From assembly GCA_029263315.1 (NCBI GenBank), contig JAJCXR010000057.1, forward strand, positions 62,001 through 126,000: 64,000 bases of DNA. Direction: 5' to 3'. The notes beneath the pieces are model-generated. The model saw nothing but the letters and a program-made list of their open reading frames with translations, ran no database searches and had not been told where the DNA came from. This document shows positions 17,004-25,833 of this stretch, piece by piece. Each line of letters opens with the position of its first letter. The stretch's first letter is position 1. The position numbers and the translations under genes were made by a program. Source of the stretch: Acidobacteriota bacterium (lineage in GTDB: Bacteria > Acidobacteriota > Thermoanaerobaculia > Multivoradales > J023).

Positions 17004-17175
17004 GGTGTCTTCAGCGGGGGCCTCCGCCCTTGCTTGCCGTCCAGGGGTGGTCTTGTTCGTTGTTTCAGCAGAAGTCTATCGCGTCCACTGGGCGATGCGG
17101 CGTTTGGCGTCAAGTCAGACAGATGGGTTTTGGTCAGCGGTGTACTGGAGAGACCATCTTCAGACGGCCTAGGCT

Positions 17176-17205
17176 TTGACCGCATCCAGGTGGGTGTTCT
17201 AACAT
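17176..17205 (+). promoter_or_regulatory. promoter of the AbrB/Doc operon
   Basis: TTGACC (17176-17181), an 18-base spacer and TAACAT (17200-17205). The -10 hexamer falls inside the first unit of the 17-bp direct repeat, so a bound antitoxin would block it. Confidence 0.6.
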
Positions 17206-17225
17206 TGCGGGTGTTCTAACATTGT
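17192..17225 (+). repeat. 17-bp direct repeat, likely antitoxin operator
   Basis: Two adjacent units identical over 16 bases (gggtgttctaacattg), period 17, overlapping the -10 element of the toxin-antitoxin operon. Confidence 0.8.
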
Positions 17226-17261
17226 ATGAACGATCGCGTGGTCGAACGGACTGGAGAAGGC

Positions 17262-17489
17262 ATGATCAGAACACTCAAGAAGCACGGCAACAGCAGGGCC
17301 TTGGTGATCGACAAGACGACGATGGAGTTGTTGGGCATCGAGGCGGATACACCGCTACAACTCACCATCAGCGGCAACTCGCTGATCGTGACTCCTGCGG
17401 CGATGGGTGTCGGCAAGGAGAAAATCGATGCCGTCCTCGAACAGCTGCGGCCCGAGTATGGGGACATGCTGCGCCGCCTGGCTGAGTAG
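17262..17489 (+). CDS. AbrB/MazE-type antitoxin
   Basis: 75 residues: MIRTLKKHGNSRALVIDKTT, then a swapped-hairpin AbrB fold (ADTPLQLTISGNSLIVTPA) and a C-terminal helix (KIDAVLEQLRPEYGDMLRRL) that would bind the toxin. The start at 17262 has GGAG six bases upstream; the frame could begin at 17226 but lacks a site there. It is the first gene of a two-gene operon with a Doc-type toxin and would both neutralise the toxin and bind the 17-bp repeats. Pairing of AbrB antitoxins with Doc toxins is known but less common than Phd-Doc. Confidence 0.85.
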   Translation: MIRTLKKHGNSRALVIDKTTMELLGIEADTPLQLTISGNSLIVTPAAMGVGKEKIDAVLEQLRPEYGDMLRRLAE

Positions 17490-17547
17490 GAAGAGTGGTG
17501 GAGACAGTGCAGGTGAAGAGAAGTCAAGCCTCAGGCTCGAGGTGCGC

Positions 17548-17940
17548 GTGAAGTTCCTGAGTCTGGAGGATGTCGTCGCGATCCATGACAACACCCTACG
17601 TCACGAGGGAGGTCTGATGGGCCTTCGCGACCCAGGGCTTTTGGAATCTGCGGTTTTGATGCCGCAGCAGCAATTCGGCGGCAGTTACTTACATGAGGAT
17701 GTGGCCGCCATGGCTGCGGCCTACTTATTTCACATTTGCAGCAATCATCCTTTTGTTGATGGCAACAAGCGAACAGCTGTCTTGGCGTCTTTAGTGTTCT
17801 TGGCGGTCAATGGTGTCGAGAGGTTTCCTGCTCCTGAAGGCCTCGAACGGATGACCATGGGACTCGCGGCCGGCGAGATCGACAAGGGAGAGCTGACGGG
17901 TTGGATGCGCACGACACTGGTTTCTGAGTCTGGCAGCTAG
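17548..17940 (+). CDS. Doc-type toxin (Fic fold)
   Basis: 130 residues from GTG 17548 (GAGG five bases upstream), starting VKFLSLEDVVAIHDNTLR. The sequence follows the Doc family: GLRDPGLLESAVLMPQQQFG, then the catalytic HPFVDGNKRTA motif. Doc enzymes with this motif phosphorylate elongation factor Tu and stop translation. The motif has Asp and Lys where AMP-transferring Fic proteins have other residues, favouring the Doc activity. The longer frame to 17407 overlaps the antitoxin and is not a Doc sequence. It lies 58 bases after the antitoxin. Confidence 0.88.
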   Translation: MKFLSLEDVVAIHDNTLRHEGGLMGLRDPGLLESAVLMPQQQFGGSYLHEDVAAMAAAYLFHICSNHPFVDGNKRTAVLASLVFLAVNGVERFPAPEGLERMTMGLAAGEIDKGELTGWMRTTLVSESGS

Positions 17941-17971
17941 CACCATCCGAGGACTGCTAAACTGCCTCACA

Positions 17972-18628
17972 ATGAGTGAATCCGATTCCCCCAAAAGCGC
18001 CGGCGAGGACGTTGCCCGCCGGGTGCTGATCCTCTTTGCCCATCCGGCCCTCGAGAAGTCGCGGGTCAACCGGCGGCTGATCGACGCCGTGCGCCAGCTT
18101 CCGGGCGTCACCTTCCACGATCTCTACGAGGCTTATCCCAATTTCATGATTCGGGTCGAGCGGGAGCAGGAGCTCCTGGAGCAGCATGACGTGGTGGTCA
18201 TGCAGCATCCTCTCTTCTGGTACTCCACCCCGGCCCTGTTCAAGGAGTGGCAAGATTTGGTGCTCGAGCACGGTTGGGCCTACGGTTCCCAAGGCCGAGC
18301 ACTGCACGGCAAGCTGCTGCTCAGCGCCATCACCACCGGCGGCCGAGAGGCGGCCTACTGCGCCGAAGGGATGAACCGTTACACCATCCGCCAACTCTTG
18401 GCTCCCATTGAGCAAACAACGCGACTCTGCGGCATGCGCTACTTGCCGCCATTCGCCGTCCACGGTAGCCACGCCATGCCGGAGCAGACCATCGAAGCCC
18501 ACGCCAGGGACTATCGGCGAGTCATCGAAGCCCTGCGCGACGATCTGCTGCCACTGGAGTCGACGCAAGGGTTGCGGCGCTTGAACCTGGATTTGGAATC
18601 GCTGTTGGGAGCCCAACATGCACAATGA
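17972..18628 (+). CDS. KefF/KefG-type NAD(P)H oxidoreductase, potassium efflux ancillary protein
   Basis: 218 residues, flavodoxin-like fold. RRVLILFAHPALEKSRVNRR, HDLYEAYPNF, DVVVMQHPLFWYSTPALFKE and the C-terminal RQLLAPIEQTTRLCGMRYLP match the quinone-reductase-like regulators KefF and KefG. These soluble flavoproteins bind KefC or KefB in the membrane and are needed for full glutathione-gated potassium efflux during electrophile stress. The gene overlaps the start of the antiporter gene by 11 bases, as expected for such a pair. The N-terminal 15 residues are extra. Confidence 0.88.
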   Translation: MSESDSPKSAGEDVARRVLILFAHPALEKSRVNRRLIDAVRQLPGVTFHDLYEAYPNFMIRVEREQELLEQHDVVVMQHPLFWYSTPALFKEWQDLVLEHGWAYGSQGRALHGKLLLSAITTGGREAAYCAEGMNRYTIRQLLAPIEQTTRLCGMRYLPPFAVHGSHAMPEQTIEAHARDYRRVIEALRDDLLPLESTQGLRRLNLDLESLLGAQHAQ

Positions 18629-20570
18629 GGGATTCTTCTTCCAGGCCTTTGTCTACCTGGCCGCGGCGGTCATCTCCGTGCCCATCGCCAAACGCCTGGG
18701 TTTGGGCTCGGTATTGGGCTACCTGTTGGCCGGTGTGGCCATCGGCCCCTTCGGCCTGGGGTTGATCGGCGAAGAAGGCCAAGACGTCATGCACTTCGCC
18801 GAGTTCGGTGTGGTCTTGATGCTCTTCCTGGTGGGTCTGGAGCTCCAGCCCACACGTCTTTGGCGGTTGCGAGGCCCCATCCTGGGGCTTGGTGGTTTGC
18901 AGGTGGCGGTGACCACGGCACTGTTGGCCGGCGTTGCTTTGGCGGTGGGTCAGCCTTGGAGGGTGGCGGTGGCCGTGGGCTTGATTCTTGCCTTGTCGTC
19001 CACCGCCATCGTCCTCCAAACCTTGGCCGAGAAGGGGTTGATGAAGACCGAGGCCGGGCAGAGCTCCTTCGCCGTGCTGCTCTTCCAAGACATCGCGGTG
19101 ATCCCCATGCTGGCGTTGATGCCCTTGCTGGCCCCATCGACCCTGACCACCGATGGAGAGGCGGCAGCCGGCCACGCTGCGGCCGGCCACGCTACGACCT
19201 GGATCGATACTTTACCCACCTGGTCGCAGCCGTTGGTGGTGCTGGCGGCGGTGGTCCTGGTGGTGGTCTTCGGAAAGTTCCTGACCCGGCCCATTTTCCG
19301 CATCATCGCCAAAAGCGGATTGCGGGAGATCTTCACCGCCGCGTCGCTCTTGATGGTCATCGGTATCGCCCTGTTGATGACCAGTGTTGGCCTCTCCCCG
19401 GCCCTCGGGACTTTTCTGGCCGGTGTGGTGCTGGCCAACAGCGAGTACCGTCATGAGCTGGAGGGAGATATCGAGCCCTTCAAAGGATTATTGCTCGGTC
19501 TCTTCTTCTTGGCGGTCGGCACCTCCATTGACTTCCAGCTCATCGCCGGCAATCCCGGCGGCGTGGCCGCCATCGTGGCCATTCTGGTGACCATCAAGTT
19601 GGTGGTGCTTCTGGCCTTGGCGAAGGTCTTTCGCATGGGTTTGGATCAGAGCCTGATCTTCGCCTTCGCCCTGGCGCAAGCTGGCGAATTCGCCTTTGTT
19701 CTGGTGTCCTTCGCCACCCAGAACGGCATCTTCAGCCAAGCGGTGGCGGCACCGTTGATCGCCGCGGTGGCGGTCTCCATGGCCTTGACTCCGCTGCTGC
19801 TGATCTTTGCCGAAAAGCTGTTGCTACCCCGGGTCGGTACCACTGAGCAAATGGAGAAGGCGGCGGATACTTTTGATGAAGAAAGCCCGGTGATCATCGC
19901 CGGCTTTGGCCGCTTTGGCGGCGTCGTCGGCCAGCTGCTGCGGGCCAATGGGGTCAAGGCGACGGTGCTCGATCTGGATTCCGATCGCGTTGAGCTGCTC
20001 CGTAGCCTGGGCATGGAGGTCTACTACGGCGATGCCTCACGGGTTGACCTGTTGCATGCGGCCGGGGCGGAGAACGCCCAGCTTTTGATCCTGGCCATCG
20101 ACGATTCGGGCAAGATCCTGGAGATGGTGGAGACGGCCAAGAAGCACTTTCCTCATTTGAAGATCTTGGCGCGGGCCACCGACCGCCCGGATGCCTACGC
20201 GCTCTTCGATGCCGGCGTCGATCAAGTCTATCGTGAGACCCTCGATACGGCCTTGCGGGCCGGTGTCGACGCCATGAGCATGCTCGGTTTTCGCACTTTC
20301 GCGGCGACCCGCTCGGCCCATCGATTCCGTTGCCATGACGAGGAGTCCCTGCGGGAGATGGCCAGCGTGCGTCACGACAAGCAGCGCTACTTGAGCCGCG
20401 CTCGCGAGCGTATTCGCATGCTGGAGGAGACGATGAAAAAAGCACACCAGGAAACGGCGGAGCAGCGCAGTGTCGGCTGGGATGTCGATTCCCTGCGCCT
20501 AGAGTTTGGAGGTCGGGCGCCGGGCGACGCACCGTCCTCCGCCGAGGACCCGTCCGCTGATGCTCGATGA
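18618..20570 (+). CDS. KefB/KefC-type K+/H+ antiporter
   Basis: 650 residues. The first 390 hold about 12 membrane helices of the monovalent cation:proton antiporter-2 family (SVLGYLLAGVAIGPFGLGLI, HFAEFGVVLMLFLVGLELQP, ILALSSTAIVLQTLAEKGL). A TrkA-N/RCK domain follows (VIIAGFGRFGGVVGQLLRAN, TVLDLDSD). The last 60 residues are a basic helix typical of Kef tails. KefB and KefC cannot be told apart here. A loop after the fifth helix contains a duplicated AAAGH repeat. Cotranscribed with the KefF-like gene. Confidence 0.92.
   Translation: MHNEGFFFQAFVYLAAAVISVPIAKRLGLGSVLGYLLAGVAIGPFGLGLIGEEGQDVMHFAEFGVVLMLFLVGLELQPTRLWRLRGPILGLGGLQVAVTTALLAGVALAVGQPWRVAVAVGLILALSSTAIVLQTLAEKGLMKTEAGQSSFAVLLFQDIAVIPMLALMPLLAPSTLTTDGEAAAGHAAAGHATTWIDTLPTWSQPLVVLAAVVLVVVFGKFLTRPIFRIIAKSGLREIFTAASLLMVIGIALLMTSVGLSPALGTFLAGVVLANSEYRHELEGDIEPFKGLLLGLFFLAVGTSIDFQLIAGNPGGVAAIVAILVTIKLVVLLALAKVFRMGLDQSLIFAFALAQAGEFAFVLVSFATQNGIFSQAVAAPLIAAVAVSMALTPLLLIFAEKLLLPRVGTTEQMEKAADTFDEESPVIIAGFGRFGGVVGQLLRANGVKATVLDLDSDRVELLRSLGMEVYYGDASRVDLLHAAGAENAQLLILAIDDSGKILEMVETAKKHFPHLKILARATDRPDAYALFDAGVDQVYRETLDTALRAGVDAMSMLGFRTFAATRSAHRFRCHDEESLREMASVRHDKQRYLSRARERIRMLEETMKKAHQETAEQRSVGWDVDSLRLEFGGRAPGDAPSSAEDPSADAR
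19164..19193 (+). repeat. 15-bp in-frame tandem repeat, two units
   Basis: gcagccggccacgct followed by gcggccggccacgct, encoding the loop AAAGHAAAGH of the antiporter. Confidence 0.9.
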
Positions 20571-20647
20571 CGGTGCCGGTGAAGCCAGCCTAGAAACGTG
20601 ACCCTCGGTCCTGCATCGCCTCTTGGTGGGACCGGCTCGCTGGAGCC

Positions 20648-20703
20648 CGGTTTAGAAGCCTCGGCGCCGCATCGACGGTTTAGGAGCCTTGGCGTCGCAC
20701 CAA
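20648..20703 (+). repeat. imperfect 28-bp tandem repeat, two units
   Basis: Two adjacent 28-bp units beginning cggtttag(a/g)agcct, identical at 23 of 28 positions, about 230 bases before the fusA start. Confidence 0.85.
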
Positions 20704-20742
20704 GAGTGAGCTGTCGGTGACCCGGCGTGATCCACCCACCCC

Positions 20743-20771
20743 TTGACTTTTTTGCTTGTCCCCAATACCGT
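20743..20771 (+). promoter_or_regulatory. candidate fusA promoter
   Basis: TTGACT (20743-20748), 17 bases, then TACCGT. The -10 is poor, so this is tentative. Confidence 0.35.
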
Positions 20772-20935
20772 CGCACAGCCGCGAGGCCATCTTCACCGGC
20801 CGTCCCGCAAGGGGGCCATTTCGGGCCGGAATCTTCTCGGTCAGGTCGGTCCAACCACTACATCAAGTCACATTTGGAGTCCTATCCGGCCGCTGACCGA
20901 CGCGGGCTGGGGCGGAGACAACTTGGAACACGATC

Positions 20936-23023
20936 ATGAGTAAAGACTTACAGCGGATCCGAAATATCGGCATCTCCGCCCACATCGACTCTGGCAAGAC
21001 GACGTTGACGGAGCGGATCCTCTTCTATGCCCAGAAGATCCACGCTATTCACGACGTCAAAGGCAAGGACGGCGTCGGTGCGACGATGGATCACATGGAG
21101 CTGGAGCGGGAACGGGGTATCACCATCACCTCGGCGTCAACGTACGTCGAATGGAAAGATCACCACCTCAACGTCATCGACACCCCCGGTCACGTCGACT
21201 TCACCATCGAGGTGGAACGTGCCCTGCGGGTGCTCGACGGCGCCATCCTGGTGCTCTGCTCGGTGGCCGGCGTGCAGTCGCAATCGATCACCGTCGATCG
21301 CCAGATGCGGCGCTACAACGTGCCCCGCATCGCCTTCATCAACAAATGCGATCGCACCGGTGCCAACCCCGAGCGGGTGACGGCGGCGCTGCGCGACAAG
21401 CTCAACCACAACGCCGTCTTGATGCAGATCCCCATCGGTCTCGAAGCCGACTTCGAGGGTGTCGTCGATTTGGTCGACATGAAGGCGCTGTATTTCCGTG
21501 GCGACAACGGTGAAACCGTCGAAGAAGGGCCGATCCCGGCCGAGCTGCAGGAGCAGGCCGAAGCGGCTCGCTCCACCATGCTCGACGCCGCCAGCATGTT
21601 CTCCGACGAGCTCTTGGAAGCCGCCCTCGAAGACGCGGCGACGCCGGAGATGATCTATGAAGCCGTCCGTCAGGGTGTGTTGTCCCTCGACTTGACGCCT
21701 GTTCTCATCGGCTCGGCATACAAGAACAAGGGTGTGCAACCGCTGCTCGACGCCGTCAACAGCTACCTGCCGAGCCCCACCGACGTGCCCATCGAGGCGG
21801 TCGACCTGGACAACGACAACGAGAAGGTCACCCTGACCTCCGATGCCGACAAGCAGACCATCGCCTATGCCTTCAAGTTGGAGGATGGGCGCTATGGTCA
21901 GCTGACCTTCGTGCGGGTCTACCAAGGCACCTTGACCAAGGGCGACACGGTCTACCGCGCCAGCACCGGCAAGAAGATCAAGATCGGCCGCTTGGTGCGC
22001 ATTCACGCCAACTCGATGGAAGATATCGTCACCGCTTCGGCCGGTGACATTGTCGGCCTCTTCGGCATTGACTGCCACTCCGGCGAGACCTTCTTGGGCG
22101 ACGGCCCGCGCCTGGCCATGACCTCCATGCACGTGCCAGATCCGGTGATCTCGCTGTCGGTCAACCCGGTGGATTCCAAGGCCCAGACCAACATGTCGAA
22201 GGCCTTGCAGCGCTTCACCAAGGAAGATCCCACCTTTCGAGTGCGTCTCGACATCGAGAGCGGCGAGACGATCATCTCCGGCATGGGCGAGTTGCATTTG
22301 GAGGTCTACGTCGAGCGCATGAAGCGCGAGTACGCCGCCGAGGTGGAGACCGGTGCGCCGCAGGTGGCCTACCGTGAGGCCATCTCCCGCCGTGCCGATT
22401 TCGACTACGTGCACAAGAAGCAGACCGGCGGCTCGGGTCAATATGCCCGTGTCATCGGCAGTATCGAGCCCCTCGAGACCGGCGATTACGAGTTCGTCAA
22501 CGAGGTCAAGGGCGGCAACATCCCCACCGAGTACATTCCGGCCTGCGACAAGGGCTTTCAGTCGTCCTTGGAGAAGGGGCGCCTCATCGGTTTCCCGGTG
22601 GTCGGTGTCAAGGCGACCTTGACGGACGGCAACTCCCACGCCGTCGACTCCTCGGACATGGCGTTCATGGTGGCTTCCCGGGCTGCTTTCCGCCAGGCTT
22701 ATCAACGGGCCAAGCCGCAGATCCTCGAGCCGATCATGAAGGTCGAGGTGGAGGGGCCGTCGGAATTCCAAGGGGCCATCTATCGCACCTTGATGCAGCG
22801 TCGCGGCAACGTCTTGGGTTCCACCGAAGACGGCGGCTTCGCCCGGGTCGAAGCTGCGGTACCATTGGCAGAGATGTTTGGTTACTCGACCACCTTGCGT
22901 TCTGAAACCCAGGGCAAGGCCGAGTTCACCATGGAATTCCTGAAGTACGGTCCGGCGCCCAGCGACGTGACCGAGGAGCTTCGCAAAGAATACGGTGGCC
23001 AGATCACCGAGGAGGACGACTGA
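20936..23023 (+). CDS. fusA: elongation factor G (spirochaete/mitochondrial type)
   Basis: 695 residues, full length for EF-G. The P-loop reads AHIDSGKTTLTERIL (Ser where classical bacterial EF-G has Ala), followed by IHDVKGKDGVGATMDHMELE, DTPGHVDF and NKCD. Domain IV begins near residue 470 (RADFDYVHKKQTGGSGQYAR) and the C-terminal domain V is present. The SGKTT and GKDGVGA signatures are those of the spdEFG1/mitochondrial EF-G1 group, which catalyses ribosomal translocation. The gene is not in a classical str operon (no rpsL, rpsG or tuf nearby). Its stop shares a base with the start of the next gene (TGATG), so the P-loop ATPase is translationally coupled. Confidence 0.95.
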   Translation: MSKDLQRIRNIGISAHIDSGKTTLTERILFYAQKIHAIHDVKGKDGVGATMDHMELERERGITITSASTYVEWKDHHLNVIDTPGHVDFTIEVERALRVLDGAILVLCSVAGVQSQSITVDRQMRRYNVPRIAFINKCDRTGANPERVTAALRDKLNHNAVLMQIPIGLEADFEGVVDLVDMKALYFRGDNGETVEEGPIPAELQEQAEAARSTMLDAASMFSDELLEAALEDAATPEMIYEAVRQGVLSLDLTPVLIGSAYKNKGVQPLLDAVNSYLPSPTDVPIEAVDLDNDNEKVTLTSDADKQTIAYAFKLEDGRYGQLTFVRVYQGTLTKGDTVYRASTGKKIKIGRLVRIHANSMEDIVTASAGDIVGLFGIDCHSGETFLGDGPRLAMTSMHVPDPVISLSVNPVDSKAQTNMSKALQRFTKEDPTFRVRLDIESGETIISGMGELHLEVYVERMKREYAAEVETGAPQVAYREAISRRADFDYVHKKQTGGSGQYARVIGSIEPLETGDYEFVNEVKGGNIPTEYIPACDKGFQSSLEKGRLIGFPVVGVKATLTDGNSHAVDSSDMAFMVASRAAFRQAYQRAKPQILEPIMKVEVEGPSEFQGAIYRTLMQRRGNVLGSTEDGGFARVEAAVPLAEMFGYSTTLRSETQGKAEFTMEFLKYGPAPSDVTEELRKEYGGQITEEDD

Positions 23024-23736
23024 TGACCGAGGTGATGATCAGCTTGCGCCGCTCGCCGCGTAAGTTGTTGGAGCGCGACGGGCATCCCGGACCGGGACCC
23101 GGCAGCATGGCAGTGGTGATGGCCCGCGCCGGAGTCGGCAAGACGGCCTTTCTCGTAGGTGTCGGGCTCGATGCCATGTTGGCCGGGCAGAAGGTGCTGC
23201 ACATTTCCCTCGACGGTAGCGTCGACAAGGTGCGTGCTTGGTACGACGACATCTTGATGGCGATGTTGACCACCGACAAGAAGCTCGAGCACGCCACCGA
23301 CATCCAGTTGGCGGTCGAGCGCCGACGCCACATCCACACCTATCAAGGGGACACCTTCACCGTCGAGCGCTTGCGTGATGCGGTGACGATGCTCAGGGAC
23401 GTCATGCATTTCGAGCCTGAGGTCATCCTGGTGGACGACATGGAAGTCGTCGACCGCGACACCACCGCCGCCATCAAAGAGGTGGCCAAGGAAGCGGGTG
23501 CCGAGCTGTGGATGACCTGCCAGATCTTCCGCGACGGTCCGCAGGGTGAGGCCGGGCATCTGCCTCCCCCCGTCGATCAGATCGAGGACTTGACGGACTT
23601 GGCTTTCCGCCTCGATTCCTATGAGACCAAGAACAGGCTACACGTGCTCAAGGACCGTGACCAAATGCTCGACGAGGACTTGCATATTCTGCTCGACCCG
23701 CAAACCCATTTGGTGACAGTGGCTCTGGGCACCTGA
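23023..23736 (+). CDS. P-loop ATPase coupled to EF-G
   Basis: 237 residues, soluble. Walker A ARAGVGKT at residues 34-41 follows a Pro/Gly-rich lead; Walker B is EVILVDDMEVVD near 133-143. A conserved-looking LHISLDGSVDKVRAWYDDIL follows the second strand. The layout (GKT, DD, then TCQIF) suggests a RecA/KaiC-like fold. I do not know a characterised homologue. The start overlaps the EF-G stop by one base, and a Rho-independent terminator follows about 60 bases after its end. The coupling suggests a role linked to translation or its control, which is inference. Confidence 0.8.
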   Translation: MTEVMISLRRSPRKLLERDGHPGPGPGSMAVVMARAGVGKTAFLVGVGLDAMLAGQKVLHISLDGSVDKVRAWYDDILMAMLTTDKKLEHATDIQLAVERRRHIHTYQGDTFTVERLRDAVTMLRDVMHFEPEVILVDDMEVVDRDTTAAIKEVAKEAGAELWMTCQIFRDGPQGEAGHLPPPVDQIEDLTDLAFRLDSYETKNRLHVLKDRDQMLDEDLHILLDPQTHLVTVALGT

Positions 23737-23797
23737 AGCTCAGGACGAGTGAGTCGTCGGAGCCAGGGCCTGCGCCCGGCTCAGACGGTTGAGAAGG

Positions 23798-23831
23798 GGC
23801 AGCGATGGAGGAATCCGTCGCTGCCTTTTTT
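23798..23831 (+). terminator. Rho-independent terminator of the fusA operon
   Basis: ggcagcga and tcgctgcc form a perfect 8-bp stem with a 12-base loop, followed directly by six T. Confidence 0.9.
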
Positions 23832-23879
23832 ATGTGTTGCGGTGTGTTGCGGGCGTTGCGGCCTCTTTTCCGGAGGCTG

Positions 23880-25511
23880 CTAGAGCCCATTCTCCAACAG
23901 CTCCTGCAACGAGGCGACGGGATGATCACCGAGGTCGATGCGCACGCAGCGCCGTTCGCTGTCCAGCAGGGCAGCCAGATCACCCGCTGCCTGAGCCCGC
24001 AAGAGCAAACCCAGGCCATAGGTTTCCCCCTGGATTTCAAGCTCGGCGTCGGACTGGGCGATCAACTGCACGAAGAGGCCACCGGCTGGACCTCCCTTGT
24101 GCAGCTGACCGGTGGAGTGCAAGAAGCGGGGGCCATAACCAAAGGTGGTGGCGACGCCGTAGGCGGTCAACAGGTGGCGTCGTAGGGCGTCGATTTGCTC
24201 CTCCAAGGCCTCGTCTCGATCGGCGTAGACCATCAAGGCGACATAGGTGGGTCGTGGCGCTTGGTGCAGGGCCTCCTGCAGATCGTCGGAGACCTCGACG
24301 ACGGGCAGCTCGCCGGTGGCGTCGTAGAGATCGAGCAATCGCCGGGTTTGAGTCTTGGTGGACTGGACGTCCGGTTGATCGAAGGGTTGAATCTTCATCA
24401 GATGCCCGGCCACGGCGGTGGCCATCTGCCAACGGAAGAATTCGGCGCCGAGATCGTAGGCGTCTTCGAGGTCATAGACGACGAGGGGTTGGCCCGCTTC
24501 GGCCAAGGCTGCAATCCTCTGCTCAAAAGCGTCGTCGGTATCGCTCAATAGGCGCATGCCGACAAACAGGCGACGGTCGTCATAGGCTTCGGCGTCGATC
24601 AAGGGCTCGGCGGTGATGGGTAGGATGCCGGTGCCTTCCTTGCCGGTGCTCTCGGCGATCAGCTGCTCTGCCCACAGCCCGAAATCGGCGATGCGGCGTG
24701 AGGTGATCAAGGTGAGATGCGAGCGACCGACGGCGACGGCGGCCCCTAGCAAGGCTCCGAGCCAGGCGCCGGGATTGTCCTTGGCATGGCTGCCGGGGCC
24801 GCAGGCGTCCGCCATGCGATGACCGTTGCTCAGCAACCGGTGGGGGTCGATGCCGGCCAGGGCGGCCGGCACCATGCCAAAGCGCGACAGCACGCTGAAG
24901 CGCCCGCCGATGTCCGGTGGATTGATGAACACCTTGCGAAAGCCCCTCGCCGTGGCCAGCTCCAGAAGGGGCGTGCCCGGGTCGGTGATGGCCGCGAAGT
25001 GGCGGCCCGTGGCATCGCCTAGGGTCGCCTCGCATTCGCCCCAGAAATACTTGAAGAAGGCCATCACTTCGGCGGTGGTGCCGGACTTGCTGGCCACCAA
25101 GAAGAGGCTATGGGCGGGATCGACCGACTGTCGCACCCGTTGCACCCACAGGGGGTGGGTGGAGTCGAGCACGTGAAGGCGTAAACCCTCTTCCCTCGAG
25201 CCGAAGCTGCTGCGCAACGCCTCGGCGCCCAGGCTCGAGCCACCCATGCCCAGGAGGACGACATCCCGCAAGCCGTCGGCGCGGGTTTGCGCCACGAAAT
25301 CGAGCAGCTCGACATTGCGTTCCGGAGGTTGTCGCACCAAGTCCAACCAGCCCAGACGATTGCTGATTTCGGTAGGTTCCGGTTTCCATAGGGTATGGTC
25401 TTTGGCCCACAGGCGCTCGATGACCTCCTCGCGGTCGAGGTTGTCGAGGAACGTGATGAGGTGGTCCGCGAGATCGTGTGACGCGGCGGTCTGAAAGTAA
25501 GCGCGAGTCAT
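23880..25511 (-). CDS. pgi: glucose-6-phosphate isomerase
   Basis: 543 residues. It interconverts glucose 6-phosphate and fructose 6-phosphate in the cytoplasm. Visible sugar-isomerase features are VVLLGMGGSSLGAEALR, LFLVASKSGTTAEVMAFFKY, the PGI signature GGRFSVLSRFGMVPAALAGI and the C-terminal RFLHSTGQLHKGGPAGGLFV containing the conserved His and Lys. The sequence resembles the PGI half of bacterial transaldolase-PGI fusions, but here it stands alone. The start at 25511 has AGGAGG eight bases upstream; the open frame reaches 25649 without support. Convergent with the EF-G operon and divergent from the hydrolase-OsmC gene. Confidence 0.92.
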   Translation of the reverse strand: MTRAYFQTAASHDLADHLITFLDNLDREEVIERLWAKDHTLWKPEPTEISNRLGWLDLVRQPPERNVELLDFVAQTRADGLRDVVLLGMGGSSLGAEALRSSFGSREEGLRLHVLDSTHPLWVQRVRQSVDPAHSLFLVASKSGTTAEVMAFFKYFWGECEATLGDATGRHFAAITDPGTPLLELATARGFRKVFINPPDIGGRFSVLSRFGMVPAALAGIDPHRLLSNGHRMADACGPGSHAKDNPGAWLGALLGAAVAVGRSHLTLITSRRIADFGLWAEQLIAESTGKEGTGILPITAEPLIDAEAYDDRRLFVGMRLLSDTDDAFEQRIAALAEAGQPLVVYDLEDAYDLGAEFFRWQMATAVAGHLMKIQPFDQPDVQSTKTQTRRLLDLYDATGELPVVEVSDDLQEALHQAPRPTYVALMVYADRDEALEEQIDALRRHLLTAYGVATTFGYGPRFLHSTGQLHKGGPAGGLFVQLIAQSDAELEIQGETYGLGLLLRAQAAGDLAALLDSERRCVRIDLGDHPVASLQELLENGL

Positions 25512-25621
25512 GACCCATTCCTCCTCGAGCCACGGGCCGAGCCATCTCGGCTGGGAGCCGCGGGGCATTGAAGGCGGTGCTGCCTCCCCGTGATTTGCCC
25601 AGCGGACAATATGACTCTTTG

Positions 25622-25651
25622 ATTGTAGCGGGTCTCTTTCCGAGGCCACAA
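25622..25651 (-). promoter_or_regulatory. candidate pgi promoter
   Basis: On the minus strand TTGTGG (25651-25646), 18 bases, then TACAAT (25627-25622), about 110 bases upstream of the pgi start. Confidence 0.5.
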
Positions 25652-25711
25652 GGTGACTCTGAATTGGCGATTCAAAAGTGTCTATTGTCCCCGGCTCGAT
25701 CGGCAGACGAT

Positions 25712-25740
25712 TTCATTCTCGGGGATAACTGCGCTATATT
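25712..25740 (+). promoter_or_regulatory. candidate promoter for the hydrolase-OsmC/pcnB operon
   Basis: TTCATT (25712-25717), 17 bases, then TATATT (25735-25740). The -10 is good and the -35 weak. Confidence 0.45.
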
Positions 25741-25833
25741 GACAACAGGCGCAGCGGCACGTCGCAAACAGACATGGTCTCCTCGAGACGCGGCGGACGT
25801 GATGGGGAGCGGAGACTCGTCAGGGAGATGCGA

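Larger units (their letters stand above)
20571..20935. other. long leader region upstream of fusA
   Basis: 365 bases without a convincing gene. It holds two imperfect 28-bp repeats and one candidate promoter. No Rho-independent terminator for the Kef operon was seen. Confidence 0.6.
25512..25833. other. divergent promoter region between pgi and hydrolase-OsmC gene
   Basis: 322 bases with one candidate promoter in each direction, listed separately. No other gene or structure was seen. Confidence 0.6.
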
